Shown: positions 54,379-63,725, numbered from the stretch's first letter. The stretch is DNA of 64,000 nt from Nocardia inohanensis NBRC 100128 (GCF_001612945.1 NZ_BDBK01000001.1:186001-250000), one strand, 5' to 3'. Notes: generated by a model not told the origin, from the sequence alone. Made by a program: numbers and translations.

Positions 54379-55011
54379 ATGAGCGAGGTTGCGGTCCATC
54401 CGCTGTGGGGCCGGGCGCTGTTGTTCGCCGCCGCCGTCCTGGATATCGCGGCCACCGTCTGGACCGCCACGCATCTGGCCGCGGGCGGCACCATCGGTAA
54501 CTTCTTCAGCTACTTCACCATCCAGTCGAACCTGATCGCGATCGCGGTGCTGCTGGTCATCGCCCTGCGCGATCCGCAGGGCCGGCGCTGGCAGCTGATT
54601 CGCGGCGCGGGCACGCTGTACATAGTCATCACCGGCATCGTCTACGCCCTGCTCTTGCAGAACGTGGCCGTGGGCGTCATGCATCAGTGGACCGATGACG
54701 TCCTGCATCGGGTGATGCCGCTGGTGCTCTTCATCGACTGGGTGCTGGTGCCGGTGAGCCTGGGTGTGACGGCGCGGCTGGCCGGAGTCTGGCTGGCCTA
54801 TCCCATCGCCTACGGGGTGTACACGCTGATCCGCGGGCCGATCGTGGATTGGTATCCGTATCCGTTCATCGATCCCCGCACCCAGGGCTATCTGTCCATG
54901 ACCATCGGACTGGTCGTGCTGGTGGTCGCGTTCGTGGTGCTGACCATCGCCGTCATCGCCCTGGGTGACCTGGCGAAACGCTGGCGGGACCGCCGCAGCG
55001 CCGCGGCCTGA
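54379..55011 (+). CDS. Pr6Pr family membrane protein
   Basis: 210 residues with six hydrophobic helices. The pattern FFSYFTIQSNLIAIAVLLVI and the loop FIDPRTQGYLSM match the Pr6Pr/FAR-17a-AIG1 family. The role is unknown. A GACCAT -10-like element lies seven bases before the ATG, suggesting a leaderless start. The stop abuts the convergent GNAT gene. Confidence 0.75.
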   Translation: MSEVAVHPLWGRALLFAAAVLDIAATVWTATHLAAGGTIGNFFSYFTIQSNLIAIAVLLVIALRDPQGRRWQLIRGAGTLYIVITGIVYALLLQNVAVGVMHQWTDDVLHRVMPLVLFIDWVLVPVSLGVTARLAGVWLAYPIAYGVYTLIRGPIVDWYPYPFIDPRTQGYLSMTIGLVVLVVAFVVLTIAVIALGDLAKRWRDRRSAAA

Positions 55012-55470
55012 TCAGGGCAGCGTCCGGCTCATGAACACACTGTGCGGGTCCTCGGCGTAGTCGCCGAACGGCCCGGAGTGCTCGAACCCGTACCGCTCGT
55101 ACAACCGGATCGCGGGCTGATAGAACTCCGCAGCGCCGGTCTCCAAGCTGACTCGCTGGTATCCCAGATCCCGGGCCTGCTCCAGAATGTGCCGCAGCAA
55201 CAGCGATGCCACCCCTCGCCCTCGGAAGCTCTCGGCAGTCCGCATCGACTTGATCTCCGCGTGCGTGGGATCCAATTCCTTCAAGGCCCCGCACCCGGCC
55301 AGCTCGTCACCGTCCCAAGCCGACCAGAACGTGATCTCCGGCTTCCGCAACTCCGCCACCTCGAGCGCGTGCATGCTCTCCTCGGGTGAGTTCGCCAGCA
55401 TCTCCGCCACGTGGGTTTCGAGCAGCGCGATAACCTCCGGTCCGCTCAGATCGTCGAGCACGATACGCAT
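55012..55470 (-). CDS. GNAT family N-acetyltransferase
   Basis: 152 residues with the acetyl-CoA pyrophosphate-binding loop FRGRGVASLLLRHIL (GNAT motif A) and a C-terminal YERYGFEHSGPF. The substrate is not identifiable. It lies downstream of a MerR gene on the same strand and is probably co-transcribed loosely with it. Confidence 0.88.
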   Translation of the reverse strand: MRIVLDDLSGPEVIALLETHVAEMLANSPEESMHALEVAELRKPEITFWSAWDGDELAGCGALKELDPTHAEIKSMRTAESFRGRGVASLLLRHILEQARDLGYQRVSLETGAAEFYQPAIRLYERYGFEHSGPFGDYAEDPHSVFMSRTLP

Positions 55471-55547
55471 GCCGTCAGGTTAACGGGGACCTTGCCCGAG
55501 CTCGCGGCGAGCAGCTTCGCGGACGGCGGGATCGGCTTCGAATCTGC

Positions 55548-55961
55548 TCACCGATCGGTGAAAGGCACCGGGCAGCCGGGGGTTTCGCGGCACTCCAGCA
55601 GATCGTCGCAACCGGCTTCCAGGGCGGCGCGCAGGGTGTCGCGCACGGCGGTCAGCTCGGCGAGCTTCGCGTCGATCTCGGCGAGTTTGGTTCTGGCGCT
55701 GACCTGCAAGCCCGGGGTGGGGGAGCGGCGAGCGGCGAACCGGCCCGTTTCGAGCAGGTCCGCGACTTCGTCGAGGGTGAAGCCGAGGCGCTGGGCGGCT
55801 TTGATGGTGCGCAGCAAGCCCACGGCCTGCTCCGGATAGAGCCGATGGCCGCCGAGTGAGCGTTCCGGCGCGGCGAGCAGGCCGCGCCGCTCGTAGTAGC
55901 GCAGGGTTTGAATGTTCACGCCCGCGGCCGCCGCCAGCTGACCGCTCCGCAGCCCGCTCAT
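55548..55961 (-). CDS. MerR family regulator
   Basis: 137 residues. A helix-turn-helix with GVNIQTLRYYERRGLL and LTLDEVADLLETGR, then a coiled-coil helix and an end with two cysteines (CDDLLECRETPGC), suggestive of a metal or redox sensor such as the ZntR/CueR group. It overlaps the upstream CCSFF-protein gene by four bases, making a two-gene operon. Confidence 0.85.
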   Translation of the reverse strand: MSGLRSGQLAAAAGVNIQTLRYYERRGLLAAPERSLGGHRLYPEQAVGLLRTIKAAQRLGFTLDEVADLLETGRFAARRSPTPGLQVSARTKLAEIDAKLAELTAVRDTLRAALEAGCDDLLECRETPGCPVPFTDR

Positions 55962-56302
55962 CAGGGCATCCCCGCCGCGGTGCGCGTCGCCAAAGCATCG
56001 AGTACCGCCGTGCGGGCGGCCGGTACCTCGATCTCCATCCATATCGAACCCGCTGGGCCGGTGCTGAATTCGAAGGTGAAGAACGAGCAGCACGCGGTCT
56101 CGCGGCCCGCCAGTTGCCGGGCCTCGGACTCCGCCGCGGCGTCGAGCCGCAGTCGCAGCCGGGTCGGGGAGACCCGCTGCACGGCGCGCAGCGCGTTCGC
56201 GAACAGCTCGTCGAATTCGGCGACTCGCAGCGGTTGCGCCGCGCTCGGCAGGGTGCACGCATCGACCGCCACCCAGTTCGCCGCACCCGTCTCACCGGTC
56301 AT
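55961..56302 (-). CDS. Small conserved protein paired with a MerR regulator
   Basis: 113 residues. The central GRETACCSFFTFEF with adjacent cysteines is the only clear feature and could bind a metal. The rest is a short alpha/beta chain. The fold is unrecognised. ATG 56302 has GGAGG eight bases upstream. Overlapping translational coupling with the MerR gene implies joint function, such as metal response. Confidence 0.65.
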   Translation of the reverse strand: MTGETGAANWVAVDACTLPSAAQPLRVAEFDELFANALRAVQRVSPTRLRLRLDAAAESEARQLAGRETACCSFFTFEFSTGPAGSIWMEIEVPAARTAVLDALATRTAAGMP

Positions 56303-56446
56303 GACCTGCACCTCCGCCTTGCTCGCCCCTTTGTCTTCCGATGCTAAGCCCGTACCCGGGTACCGGATGCAAACCGAAAATCGCTGGCGGGCATTCCGGC
56401 CGGATCCCTACCCTGAACGCACCTGGTCGAAGCTGGAAGGAAGCGT

Positions 56447-57505
56447 TTGGAAGCGACTGTCGCGGTGACCCCGGATCAGTTGCCGGAGTTGCTGTTGCAT
56501 GTTGCGGTGGTGCGGCCGGTATTTCTGTGGGGGGCTCCCGGAATCGGAAAGAGTTCGCTGGTGCGGGCATTCGCCGATGCGCTCGGATTGGAGTGCGTGA
56601 CCCTGCTGGGAACGCAGCTCGCGCCGGAGGATCTCATCGGGGTGCCGCAGATCGTGGCCGATCGCAGCCGGTTCGCGCCGCCGGAGATGATCGCCCGGGC
56701 CGAACCGTACGTGCTGTTCCTGGACGAGTTGAATGCCGCGCCCGCCGAGGTGCAGAAGTCGTTCTATTCGCTGATCCTGGATCGCCGGGTGGGGAATTAC
56801 GAATTGCCCGCCGGGTCGGTGGTGATCGGCGCGGGAAACCGGGCCACCGATAATGCGCTGGCGCGGCCGATGGCCTCCGCGCTGGTGAATCGCATGGTGC
56901 ACGTGCATCTGCGCGCCGATGTCGACGATTGGCTGAAATGGGCCGCGGGCAACGACATTCACCCCTGGGTGATCGAATACATCGTGCAGCGCCCCGACCA
57001 CCTGTGGTCCGCGCCGCCCAAGACCGAGCAGCCGTTCTCCACCCCGCGCGGCTGGCACATGCTCTCCGACGCCCTGCACTCCTACGGCGACGGCGTCGAC
57101 GACACCGCCCTGTGGGTGCTGGCATCCGGAACCCTCAGCACCGCACACGCTTCCGCGTTCCGGGCGTTCGTGAAGACGGTGCGGCACGCCTTCGATCTGG
57201 AGGCGGTCATCAAGGGCGACGCGTCCTGGCCGCGTGAGCCCGCCGACCGGGATCTGCTGTACTTCCTGTCCGAGACCTTCCGCGCGCGACTGATCAAGGA
57301 GCTGCCCGCGTCCCGTGAACACGTCTCGGCCGGCCTGAAACGCTTTGTGCTGCGGTCGAAGACGATGCTCACCGAGCTCGCCGAGATCTCGGTGGAGTGC
57401 GCGCAGCTGGTCATCGCCTCCGATGACGACGGCATGCCGGTGCTGCCGTCCTGGTTCCTGGTCGAGGTCACCCGCGATCTGCCGCGGCTGGCGGCTCGGC
57501 GGTAG
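56447..57505 (+). CDS. MoxR family AAA+ ATPase
   Basis: 352 residues. Walker A is GAPGIGKSSLVR, Walker B is YVLFLDELNAAPAEVQKSF, and the sensor region GAGNRATDNALARPMASALVNR is present. MoxR ATPases act with VWA-domain partners as chaperone-like remodellers of metal enzymes or complexes. The TTG start follows GGAAGGAAGC. GTG 56465 is an alternative. The partner gene starts two bases after its stop. Confidence 0.9.
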   Translation: MEATVAVTPDQLPELLLHVAVVRPVFLWGAPGIGKSSLVRAFADALGLECVTLLGTQLAPEDLIGVPQIVADRSRFAPPEMIARAEPYVLFLDELNAAPAEVQKSFYSLILDRRVGNYELPAGSVVIGAGNRATDNALARPMASALVNRMVHVHLRADVDDWLKWAAGNDIHPWVIEYIVQRPDHLWSAPPKTEQPFSTPRGWHMLSDALHSYGDGVDDTALWVLASGTLSTAHASAFRAFVKTVRHAFDLEAVIKGDASWPREPADRDLLYFLSETFRARLIKELPASREHVSAGLKRFVLRSKTMLTELAEISVECAQLVIASDDDGMPVLPSWFLVEVTRDLPRLAARR

Positions 57506-57507
57506 AC

Positions 57508-59331
57508 GTGGCTGGACGTTCCACGCGTAAACGCCGGGCGGCCGACCCGTGGGTGGAGAACCGGCGGGCCGGTTGGGATCTGGTGCACGGCAACCCGATC
57601 TTCCGGCAGCTGCGCAACGGCACCTACGAGGTGGAGGAGCTGCCGCCGCAGGTGTGGGCGGTGATACACCCGGCCGGGTCCATCATGGTCAACCCGAAAA
57701 TCCGTGGCACGAGCGAGGATTGGGCCTGGGTCTTCGCACATCTGCTGCTGCACGCGGGATTCGGGCACTTGGATCCGCGTGGGATTCCGGAGCGGGTGCT
57801 GGCCGAGAACACCCATGCGCGCAGCCGGCTGCACGCACCCCGGCAGCCGCATGCGATCTACCGGGCGGCCTGCTGCGCGCTGATCGACCAGTATCTGCTG
57901 ACCTTGAAACTGGGCCGCCCGCCGGTGCCGCTGCCGCCGCCGCCGGGCGGAACGGACGAGCTCGCCCTGACCGAACGTTGGTGGAACACAGACGTTCCCG
58001 AGGCGTACCGCTGCGACGCGTACCCGGACTTCTTCATCGGGACCCCCGAGACCGCCAAGCACGCCGACCATCGCACCCGCTTCGCCACCGGTATCGGCGA
58101 GGCCGCTCGCGCTGCCCTGGCAGCCGCGGGTCGCGATGTCACCCGCGGTAAGCAGCAGCACCTGGGGATCTGGGATCGCGCGCTGAACTGGTTCGTCTCC
58201 TCGTATCCGCTGCTGGGCGGATTGGCCGCCGGCATGAAGATCGTCGCCGATCCGGATGTGGCGCGCGGCTGGGATATTTCGATCGCCGCCGTCAATGCCG
58301 AGGCCGCCGAGATCTACATCAACCCGTACGCCGGCCTCTCGGATGAGGAATGGCGTTTCGTGCTCGCCCACGAAATGCTGCACGCCGCATTGCGGCACGG
58401 CGAACGCGCGGGCTGGCGCGACCACTACCTTTTCAATGTCGCCTGCGATTACGTGGTCAATGGCTGGCTGGTCGAGATGGGCGTCGGCGAGCTGCCGTCC
58501 GGGTTGCTCTACGACCCGGAGCTGAAAGGTCTCTCCGCCGAACAGATCTACGACCGCATCGCCGGTGACCTGCGCCGGTTGCGCAAGCTCGCCACCCTGC
58601 GCGGTCGCGGTCGCGGCGATATCTTCGGCGAACCGCTGCCGCACGGCGACGCGCCCGGCCGCTATCTGAACCTGGATGACTACTACCGCAATGCGCTCGC
58701 CACCGGGCTGGCCTACCACCAGTCCGGCGGCCGCGGCCTGCTGCCCGCCGGTCTGGAGCAGGAGATCCGTGCCCTCGATCAGCCGCCGCTGCCGTGGGAT
58801 GCGCAGCTGGCGCAGTGGTTCGACGAACACGTCCCCGCTGTCGAAAAGCATCGCAGCTACGCCCGCGCTTCCCGTCGTCAGTCGTCCACGCCGGATATTC
58901 CGCGCCCCGCCTGGACGCGCCCCGAGGAGTCGGTCCGCCTGCCGACCTTCGGGGTCGTCCTCGACACCTCCGGCTCGATGTCGGCGGAGCTGATGGGCAA
59001 GGGGCTGGGCGCGATCGCCGCCTATGCCCGCGCCCGTGACGTGCCGCGCGCCCGGGTCGTCTTCTGCGATGCCGCCGCCCACGACGCCGGGTACCTTCCG
59101 GTCGACGAAATCGCCTCCCGCGTAAGGGTTCGCGGGCGCGGCGGCACCATCCTGCAACCCGGTATCCGGCTGCTCGAGCGCGCCGACGATTTTCCCGCCG
59201 ACGCTCCCGTGCTGGTCATCACCGACGGCATGTGCGATGTGGTGCGCATCCGCCGCGAGCACGCCTTCCTGATCCCGGCCGGTGCCGGGCTACCCTTCCG
59301 CCCCCACGGCCCGGTCTTCCGTATGCGCTGA
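57508..59331 (+). CDS. VWA-domain metallopeptidase-like protein (DUF2201)
   Basis: 607 residues. The middle has a zinc-type HEMLHAALRHGER near residue 290, as in the putative metallopeptidase DUF2201 region. The C-terminal has the MIDAS-type DTSGSMSAE of VWA domains near 486. It pairs with the MoxR gene upstream (GTG start two bases on). Such pairs are thought to mature or inspect protein complexes. Its end overlaps the convergent MpaB-type gene by 42 bases. Confidence 0.88.
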   Translation: MAGRSTRKRRAADPWVENRRAGWDLVHGNPIFRQLRNGTYEVEELPPQVWAVIHPAGSIMVNPKIRGTSEDWAWVFAHLLLHAGFGHLDPRGIPERVLAENTHARSRLHAPRQPHAIYRAACCALIDQYLLTLKLGRPPVPLPPPPGGTDELALTERWWNTDVPEAYRCDAYPDFFIGTPETAKHADHRTRFATGIGEAARAALAAAGRDVTRGKQQHLGIWDRALNWFVSSYPLLGGLAAGMKIVADPDVARGWDISIAAVNAEAAEIYINPYAGLSDEEWRFVLAHEMLHAALRHGERAGWRDHYLFNVACDYVVNGWLVEMGVGELPSGLLYDPELKGLSAEQIYDRIAGDLRRLRKLATLRGRGRGDIFGEPLPHGDAPGRYLNLDDYYRNALATGLAYHQSGGRGLLPAGLEQEIRALDQPPLPWDAQLAQWFDEHVPAVEKHRSYARASRRQSSTPDIPRPAWTRPEESVRLPTFGVVLDTSGSMSAELMGKGLGAIAAYARARDVPRARVVFCDAAAHDAGYLPVDEIASRVRVRGRGGTILQPGIRLLERADDFPADAPVLVITDGMCDVVRIRREHAFLIPAGAGLPFRPHGPVFRMR

Positions 59332-60198
59332 ATCCGCCAGGTAGGCAGCGGGATCGGTGCGATATCGCCGCATCCCGGCCCACGAGTCCGGGAGATAGCG
59401 CAAGCGCTCCGGCGCGAGCTCCCAGCCGATTCGCACCGTGCGCCGGAACACCTCGAAGGCGGCTTGATCCAGGCGAGACCACTTCCAGCCCAGTATCTTC
59501 CGGGCCTCGGGCGGCATGGTGGCGTTGGAGATCCACACGCCGATGCCCATCACCGGTAAGCGCATCACCCTCCAGATTGCATGCGGAATCCCCTTCGGTG
59601 CAGGGACTTTCGCCAGGTGAATCCCGGCGGCGAACTTCGTCGTGGCATTGCGCTCCAATACCTCTCGCCACATGAACTCCCAATACCGCCGGTAATTCTC
59701 CGCATCTCCGAAGGCCGGGCGTTCGCTCATGCCGTACAGCCGCCACCAGGTCAGCCCCTCCGCGATCAGCTGCTCCTGCTCCGCCGCGCTCAATGGCGTC
59801 CCGAAGAACTCCTGGGTGGCGATGATCGACTCGTAGAAGGTCACGTGCGTCCACCAGAACACGTCCGGATCCAGCGCGTGATACCGCCCGCCGCGTTCGT
59901 CCGCACCCTTGATCGGCTTGTGGAAATCGCGCACGGTGGCGGCATTCTCACTCGCTCGCGGCTGGTAGATCATGGCGTGGATCGGTTTGATCGACCGATC
60001 GAACCGGTCCATCGGGTCGGTGAAGAAATTCGAATGCTCCCGCAGCGCCTGATCCAGCACCGGATGCATATTCTGCAAGGTGCCCGCTCGCCCCAGGATC
60101 AGCATCGACCGGATATCCCCGAAATGCTTCCAGGTCAACGATTCCGGCCCCAGGGGCGCGGCCGTGTTCCACCCGTCCCGCTTTCCGAATCCACTCAT
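59290..60198 (-). CDS. Oxygenase MpaB-family protein (DUF2236)
   Basis: 302 residues. The sequence WTHVTFYESIIATQEFFGTPLS and YRRYWEFMWREVLER fit the DUF2236/MpaB family, which includes the latex-clearing haem oxygenases. A conserved arginine and histidine pair for haem contact is expected in the region RHRALDPDVFWWTH-like. Substrate unknown. ATG 60198 follows GGGAGGGAG. Confidence 0.75.
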   Translation of the reverse strand: MSGFGKRDGWNTAAPLGPESLTWKHFGDIRSMLILGRAGTLQNMHPVLDQALREHSNFFTDPMDRFDRSIKPIHAMIYQPRASENAATVRDFHKPIKGADERGGRYHALDPDVFWWTHVTFYESIIATQEFFGTPLSAAEQEQLIAEGLTWWRLYGMSERPAFGDAENYRRYWEFMWREVLERNATTKFAAGIHLAKVPAPKGIPHAIWRVMRLPVMGIGVWISNATMPPEARKILGWKWSRLDQAAFEVFRRTVRIGWELAPERLRYLPDSWAGMRRYRTDPAAYLADSAHTEDRAVGAEG

Positions 60199-60298
60199 GC
60201 TGCCGAGCTCCCTCCCGCGATGGCGATGCCGCTCGACCGTATCTGGAAATTGTCCCTACCAGTTCAACAAATCCGGCCAGGCGGGTCGTTCGCGAGAC

Positions 60299-61291
60299 CT
60301 ACGGCACGGGTTCCGGTTCGGTGGGCATGACCAGGGTGGTGAGGTCGCCGTGGTCGGCGGAGCGGATGGTGGCCGGCCGGTCCGGGCCGCGCAGGTCGAT
60401 CATCACGTCCGGGCCCAGGGCGGTGCTGATCGCGGGATACAGCGTGATCACCTCGAACCACACGTCGTGGTCCGGGAGCGGGCGGACGCGGTCGCCGGAA
60501 TGCCCTTCGAGGGCGCGCAGCAGGAGGTCCTTGGAAAGCGTTGCGCGAGTGGTGACTTCGGGGAGGGCGGCGAGCATCGCGCGATAATCCGGGAAGGTCT
60601 CCGGTAGCAGGCGGCAGTGCTGCACGGCACGGTTTTCCGGTCGCAGGACGATGCCGTGGCGGTTCGTTTCGAGATGAACCACTGTGGCGCGGCGGATTTC
60701 GGGGATCGCGTCGCGCAGATCTCGCCCGTCGATGGTCGCCGACCAGGAGCGATCGGCGGGTTCGATCGGGACCAGGGTCCGGGTGGCGAGGCGGAAGCGG
60801 TCCGTCGCGGTCAAGGTGATCGCTTCGGGCGTGGCCTCCAGCAGCAATCCGCCGAGGACCGGGAATTCGGCGTCGGCCGCCGTGGCGGTCAGCACCTGTT
60901 CGACGGCGGCGGCCAGGATCGGGCCCTTGAGGGCGGCGAGGGGTTGCGTGTGGTCCGGTGCGAGACCGGCTTTGACGGCGGCGGCCGTGCGATGCGCCCG
61001 CGCGGCATCCTCGGCGACTTTGGCGAGGTGTTCGTCGATCAGCCGGATCGCCTCGCCGGGGCCGGTGTCGAGGACCGTCTCGACCGCCGCGAGGGGCATA
61101 TCGATCGCGCGGAGACGGCGCAGGGTGACAGCCCGCTCGACCTGGTCGGGGCTGTAGTAGCGGTACCCGGAGACCTCGTCGGTCGCGGCGGGTGGGAGCA
61201 GACCGGAGTCCGCGTAGAAGCGCAGGGCGCTCGCGGTCAGCCCGCTGCGCTGGGCGAACGAACCGATCGGCATCAACTCGGAATTGGGCAC
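60299..61291 (-). CDS. MerR regulator fused to a beta-sliding-clamp-like domain
   Basis: 330 residues. The first 75 residues are a MerR helix-turn-helix (GLTASALRFYADSGLLPP, GYRYYSPDQVERAVTLRRL). From about residue 118 the sequence follows DnaN: AAVEQVLTATAADAEFPVLGG, LTATDRFRLATRTLVP (clamp ATDSxRLA motif) and the C-terminal TLVMPTEPEP resembling the clamp end LMPxR. This is a transcription-factor/clamp fusion. The start could also be ATG 61273. Ribosome site weak. Confidence 0.8.
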   Translation of the reverse strand: MPNSELMPIGSFAQRSGLTASALRFYADSGLLPPAATDEVSGYRYYSPDQVERAVTLRRLRAIDMPLAAVETVLDTGPGEAIRLIDEHLAKVAEDAARAHRTAAAVKAGLAPDHTQPLAALKGPILAAAVEQVLTATAADAEFPVLGGLLLEATPEAITLTATDRFRLATRTLVPIEPADRSWSATIDGRDLRDAIPEIRRATVVHLETNRHGIVLRPENRAVQHCRLLPETFPDYRAMLAALPEVTTRATLSKDLLLRALEGHSGDRVRPLPDHDVWFEVITLYPAISTALGPDVMIDLRGPDRPATIRSADHGDLTTLVMPTEPEPVP

Positions 61292-61324
61292 CCGGTCATG
61301 ATCGGGCTTCGAGCAGGTTGAAGG

Positions 61325-61501
61325 TCAAGTCCGGTCGGGCAGGTCGCCGGTCTTGGCCTCCAGGGCGCGCAGCCGGGCATCGAAGGCGCGCATCTCCTGC
61401 AAGATGCCCTTCATCGTCGAATTCGCGGCGTCCACCGAGAAACGCAGCAGGTCGAGGCCGGCTCTCAGTTCGGTCAACGGGTCGGCTGGATCGTGGGTCA
61501 C
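61325..61501 (-). CDS. Small coiled-coil protein
   Basis: 58 residues from GTG 61501 (or 64 from TTG 61519), a single amphipathic helix (LRAGLDLLRFSVDAANSTMK then ILQEMRAFDARLRALEAK). It lies 33 bases upstream of the MerR-clamp gene on the same strand. It could be a partner of it. Support is moderate. Confidence 0.45.
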   Translation of the reverse strand: MTHDPADPLTELRAGLDLLRFSVDAANSTMKGILQEMRAFDARLRALEAKTGDLPDRT

Positions 61502-61698
61502 AAGACCGAAGGCTTGCAAGGGTTTCCGGGGCGCGAATCGGTCGTCTTATCCGTCACGGCCGGCGCCACCGTCTCGCCGGGGCGGAAACCGGGCCCGGTA
61601 GTGGCGGTGTCACGGAGTGCTTTCGGCAGGGAAAAGGCGGGCCCCGCCGGCGGTGGCGATGCGAGCATGGAGGGGGTGTCCGGTCACCGCGCTGAGAG

Positions 61699-62283
61699 GT
61701 GGTGGGTGTGGCGGTATTCCTACAGGAGTACGGGATGGTGCGCTGGGTGGCGGTCGCCGCCTTCGGTTTCGCGGCGATGATCGTGCTGGCGCGCTTGGCG
61801 GCGGTGCGGGTGAGCGATCGGGAATCCGATGCGGCACACCTGATGATGTGCCTGGTGATGGTGGCGATGCTGGTGTTTCCGGCCACGGCGGACCCGCACG
61901 CGGTGCGCGGGGTGCTGACCGCCATGACCGTGGTGTACGGGATGCTGTTGCTGGGTCGGATCGTGCAGTGGCGCAACGAGGTTCGAATGCCGGGAGCTGG
62001 GGTTGCGGCATTCGGCTACCACGTGCTGGCGGCTGCCGTCATGTGGTACGCCATGAGCGGGCACGGCGCGCACGGGCATTCCGGCGGGCCCGCACCCGGC
62101 GTCATGCTGGCGCTGGCGGGCGTGTTCGCGGTGGACGCGGTGGTGATGGCGGTGCCCGGTGCGCGACGGGCACTGCGCCACCTGTTCCCGCACCCGGTCG
62201 GCGCGGGTCCGCTGGCCGTGGTGCCGCACGTCGTCATGGACCTGGGCACGGCGCTCATGCTCGTCGCGGTCGCGGCGGGGTGA
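61699..62283 (+). CDS. DUF5134-type membrane protein
   Basis: 194 residues with six hydrophobic helices and the histidine-rich loop SGHGAHGHSGG between helices four and five, which could bind copper or another metal. The pattern AAHLMMCLVMVAMLVFPA matches the actinobacterial DUF5134 family. Start GTG 61699; ATG 61735 is an alternative. Nothing clear in 62284-62476. Confidence 0.7.
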   Translation: MVGVAVFLQEYGMVRWVAVAAFGFAAMIVLARLAAVRVSDRESDAAHLMMCLVMVAMLVFPATADPHAVRGVLTAMTVVYGMLLLGRIVQWRNEVRMPGAGVAAFGYHVLAAAVMWYAMSGHGAHGHSGGPAPGVMLALAGVFAVDAVVMAVPGARRALRHLFPHPVGAGPLAVVPHVVMDLGTALMLVAVAAG

Positions 62284-62476
62284 ATCGTATTACGGCGTAG
62301 CGGGCGGTGACGGCGGTCGTGTGGCGGGTACGGCGTGGTCGCGGCCGTTTCCCGAGGCGCGGGCGGGACCTGCGAAGTCGGGGGTCGTTCGCGCTGCTCA
62401 CGGTTGTGATGGTGTGATGGAGGGAGGTCGGCTCGCGTGACAGGGCGGGCTGGTGTCGGTGTGACGGAGGTGCGGG

Positions 62477-63706
62477 ATGGGTTCGCTGTGGCATGGCTTC
62501 GCGGATATGGGTGCGGTGGAGCGCGATGGCGCGTTCGTGGTGGCGCGCGGTGACGGCGCGTATATCTGGGACGAGGCGGGCACCCGCTACCTGGATGCCA
62601 CCGCCGGTCTGTGGTTCACCAATGTCGGGCACGGCCGCCGCGAGATCGCCGATGCGGTCGCGGCGCAGCTGACGAATATCGCCCACTACTCCAACTTCGG
62701 CGACCTGGCCTCCCCGGTGCTGCGTGACCTGGCCGAGCGGCTCGCCGGGATCGCCCCCGTGCCCGGCAGCAAGGTGCTGTTCACCTCCGGCGGCTCCGAC
62801 GGCATCGATACCGCCGCCAAGCTGGCGCGCCGCTACTGGAACGAATTGGGCAAGCCGGAGAAGACCCTGATCGTGGGCCGGCAGAAGGCGTACCACGGCA
62901 TGCATGTCGCGGGCACCGCGCTGGCCGGCATCCCGGTCAACCGTGAGGGCTACACCGGCGAGTTCATGGCCGATGCCCGCACCGTGGCGTGGGATGACGC
63001 GGCCTCGTTGCAGGCGCTCATCGACGAGGTGGGCGCGGGCCGGATCGCCGCGTTCTTCGCCGAGCCGATCATCGGCGCGGGCGGCGTCTATCTGCCGCCG
63101 CAGGGCTACCTGACCGAGGTGCGCCGCATCTGCCGCGAGAACGACATCCTGTTCGTGGCCGACGAGGTCGTCACCGGTTTCGGCCGCATCGGCGGATCCT
63201 GGTTCGCCTCTTCGCGATTCGACCTCGAACCGGATCTGATGACCACCGCCAAGGGCCTCACCTCCGGATACGTCCCGATGGGCGCGGTCTTCGTGGCCCC
63301 GCGCGTGGCCGAGCCGTTCTACTCCGGCGGCGTCTGGTTCCGGCACGGCTACACCTACGGCGGGCACGCCGGCGCGGCCGCCGCGGCCATGGCGAACCTC
63401 GACATCATCGAGCGTGAGCACCTCCTGGATGCCAGCAAGAACCTGGAATCGCTGCTGCACGAGCACTTCTCGCCGCTCGCCGCGCACCCGCGCGTCGCCG
63501 AGGTCCGCAGCGGTCTGGGCGCGGTCGCCGCGGTCCAGCTCGCCGATCCGGCCGCAGCGCTGCCCATGGTGAAAACCCTGCGCGCCCACGGCATCTCCAC
63601 TCGCGCCGCCGGTCAGGGCGCATTGCAGATCTCCCCGACCTTCGTCATCACCGAGGAGCAGGTCGCCGAGATGGCGGCCGGTTTCGCCCGCGCCCTCGAC
63701 GCGTAG
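62477..63706 (+). CDS. Class-III aminotransferase (omega-aminotransferase-like)
   Basis: 409 residues. PLP motifs include the phosphate-binding SGGSDGIDTAAKLARRY, the aspartate in FVADEVVTGFGR and the lysine in MTTAKGLTSGYVPMGA. Members transfer amino groups from omega-amino acids or diamines (for example beta-alanine, putrescine, GABA) to pyruvate or 2-oxoglutarate. ATG 62477 follows GGAGGTGCGGG. A strong terminator follows. The exact substrate is not decided. Confidence 0.92.
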   Translation: MGSLWHGFADMGAVERDGAFVVARGDGAYIWDEAGTRYLDATAGLWFTNVGHGRREIADAVAAQLTNIAHYSNFGDLASPVLRDLAERLAGIAPVPGSKVLFTSGGSDGIDTAAKLARRYWNELGKPEKTLIVGRQKAYHGMHVAGTALAGIPVNREGYTGEFMADARTVAWDDAASLQALIDEVGAGRIAAFFAEPIIGAGGVYLPPQGYLTEVRRICRENDILFVADEVVTGFGRIGGSWFASSRFDLEPDLMTTAKGLTSGYVPMGAVFVAPRVAEPFYSGGVWFRHGYTYGGHAGAAAAAMANLDIIEREHLLDASKNLESLLHEHFSPLAAHPRVAEVRSGLGAVAAVQLADPAAALPMVKTLRAHGISTRAAGQGALQISPTFVITEEQVAEMAAGFARALDA

Positions 63707-63725
63707 GCGCGAATCAGCCGGTGCG

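Noticed and set aside
57082..59262. 726-codon open frame antisense to the MoxR/VWA genes
   Set aside because: The plus strand carries Walker, VWA and HExxH motifs with codon-position GC bias. The antisense frame has no motif and arises from high GC at third positions.
62284..62476. Possible regulatory RNA or gene before the aminotransferase
   Set aside because: No conserved aptamer blocks, strong hairpins or plausible coding frame were seen.
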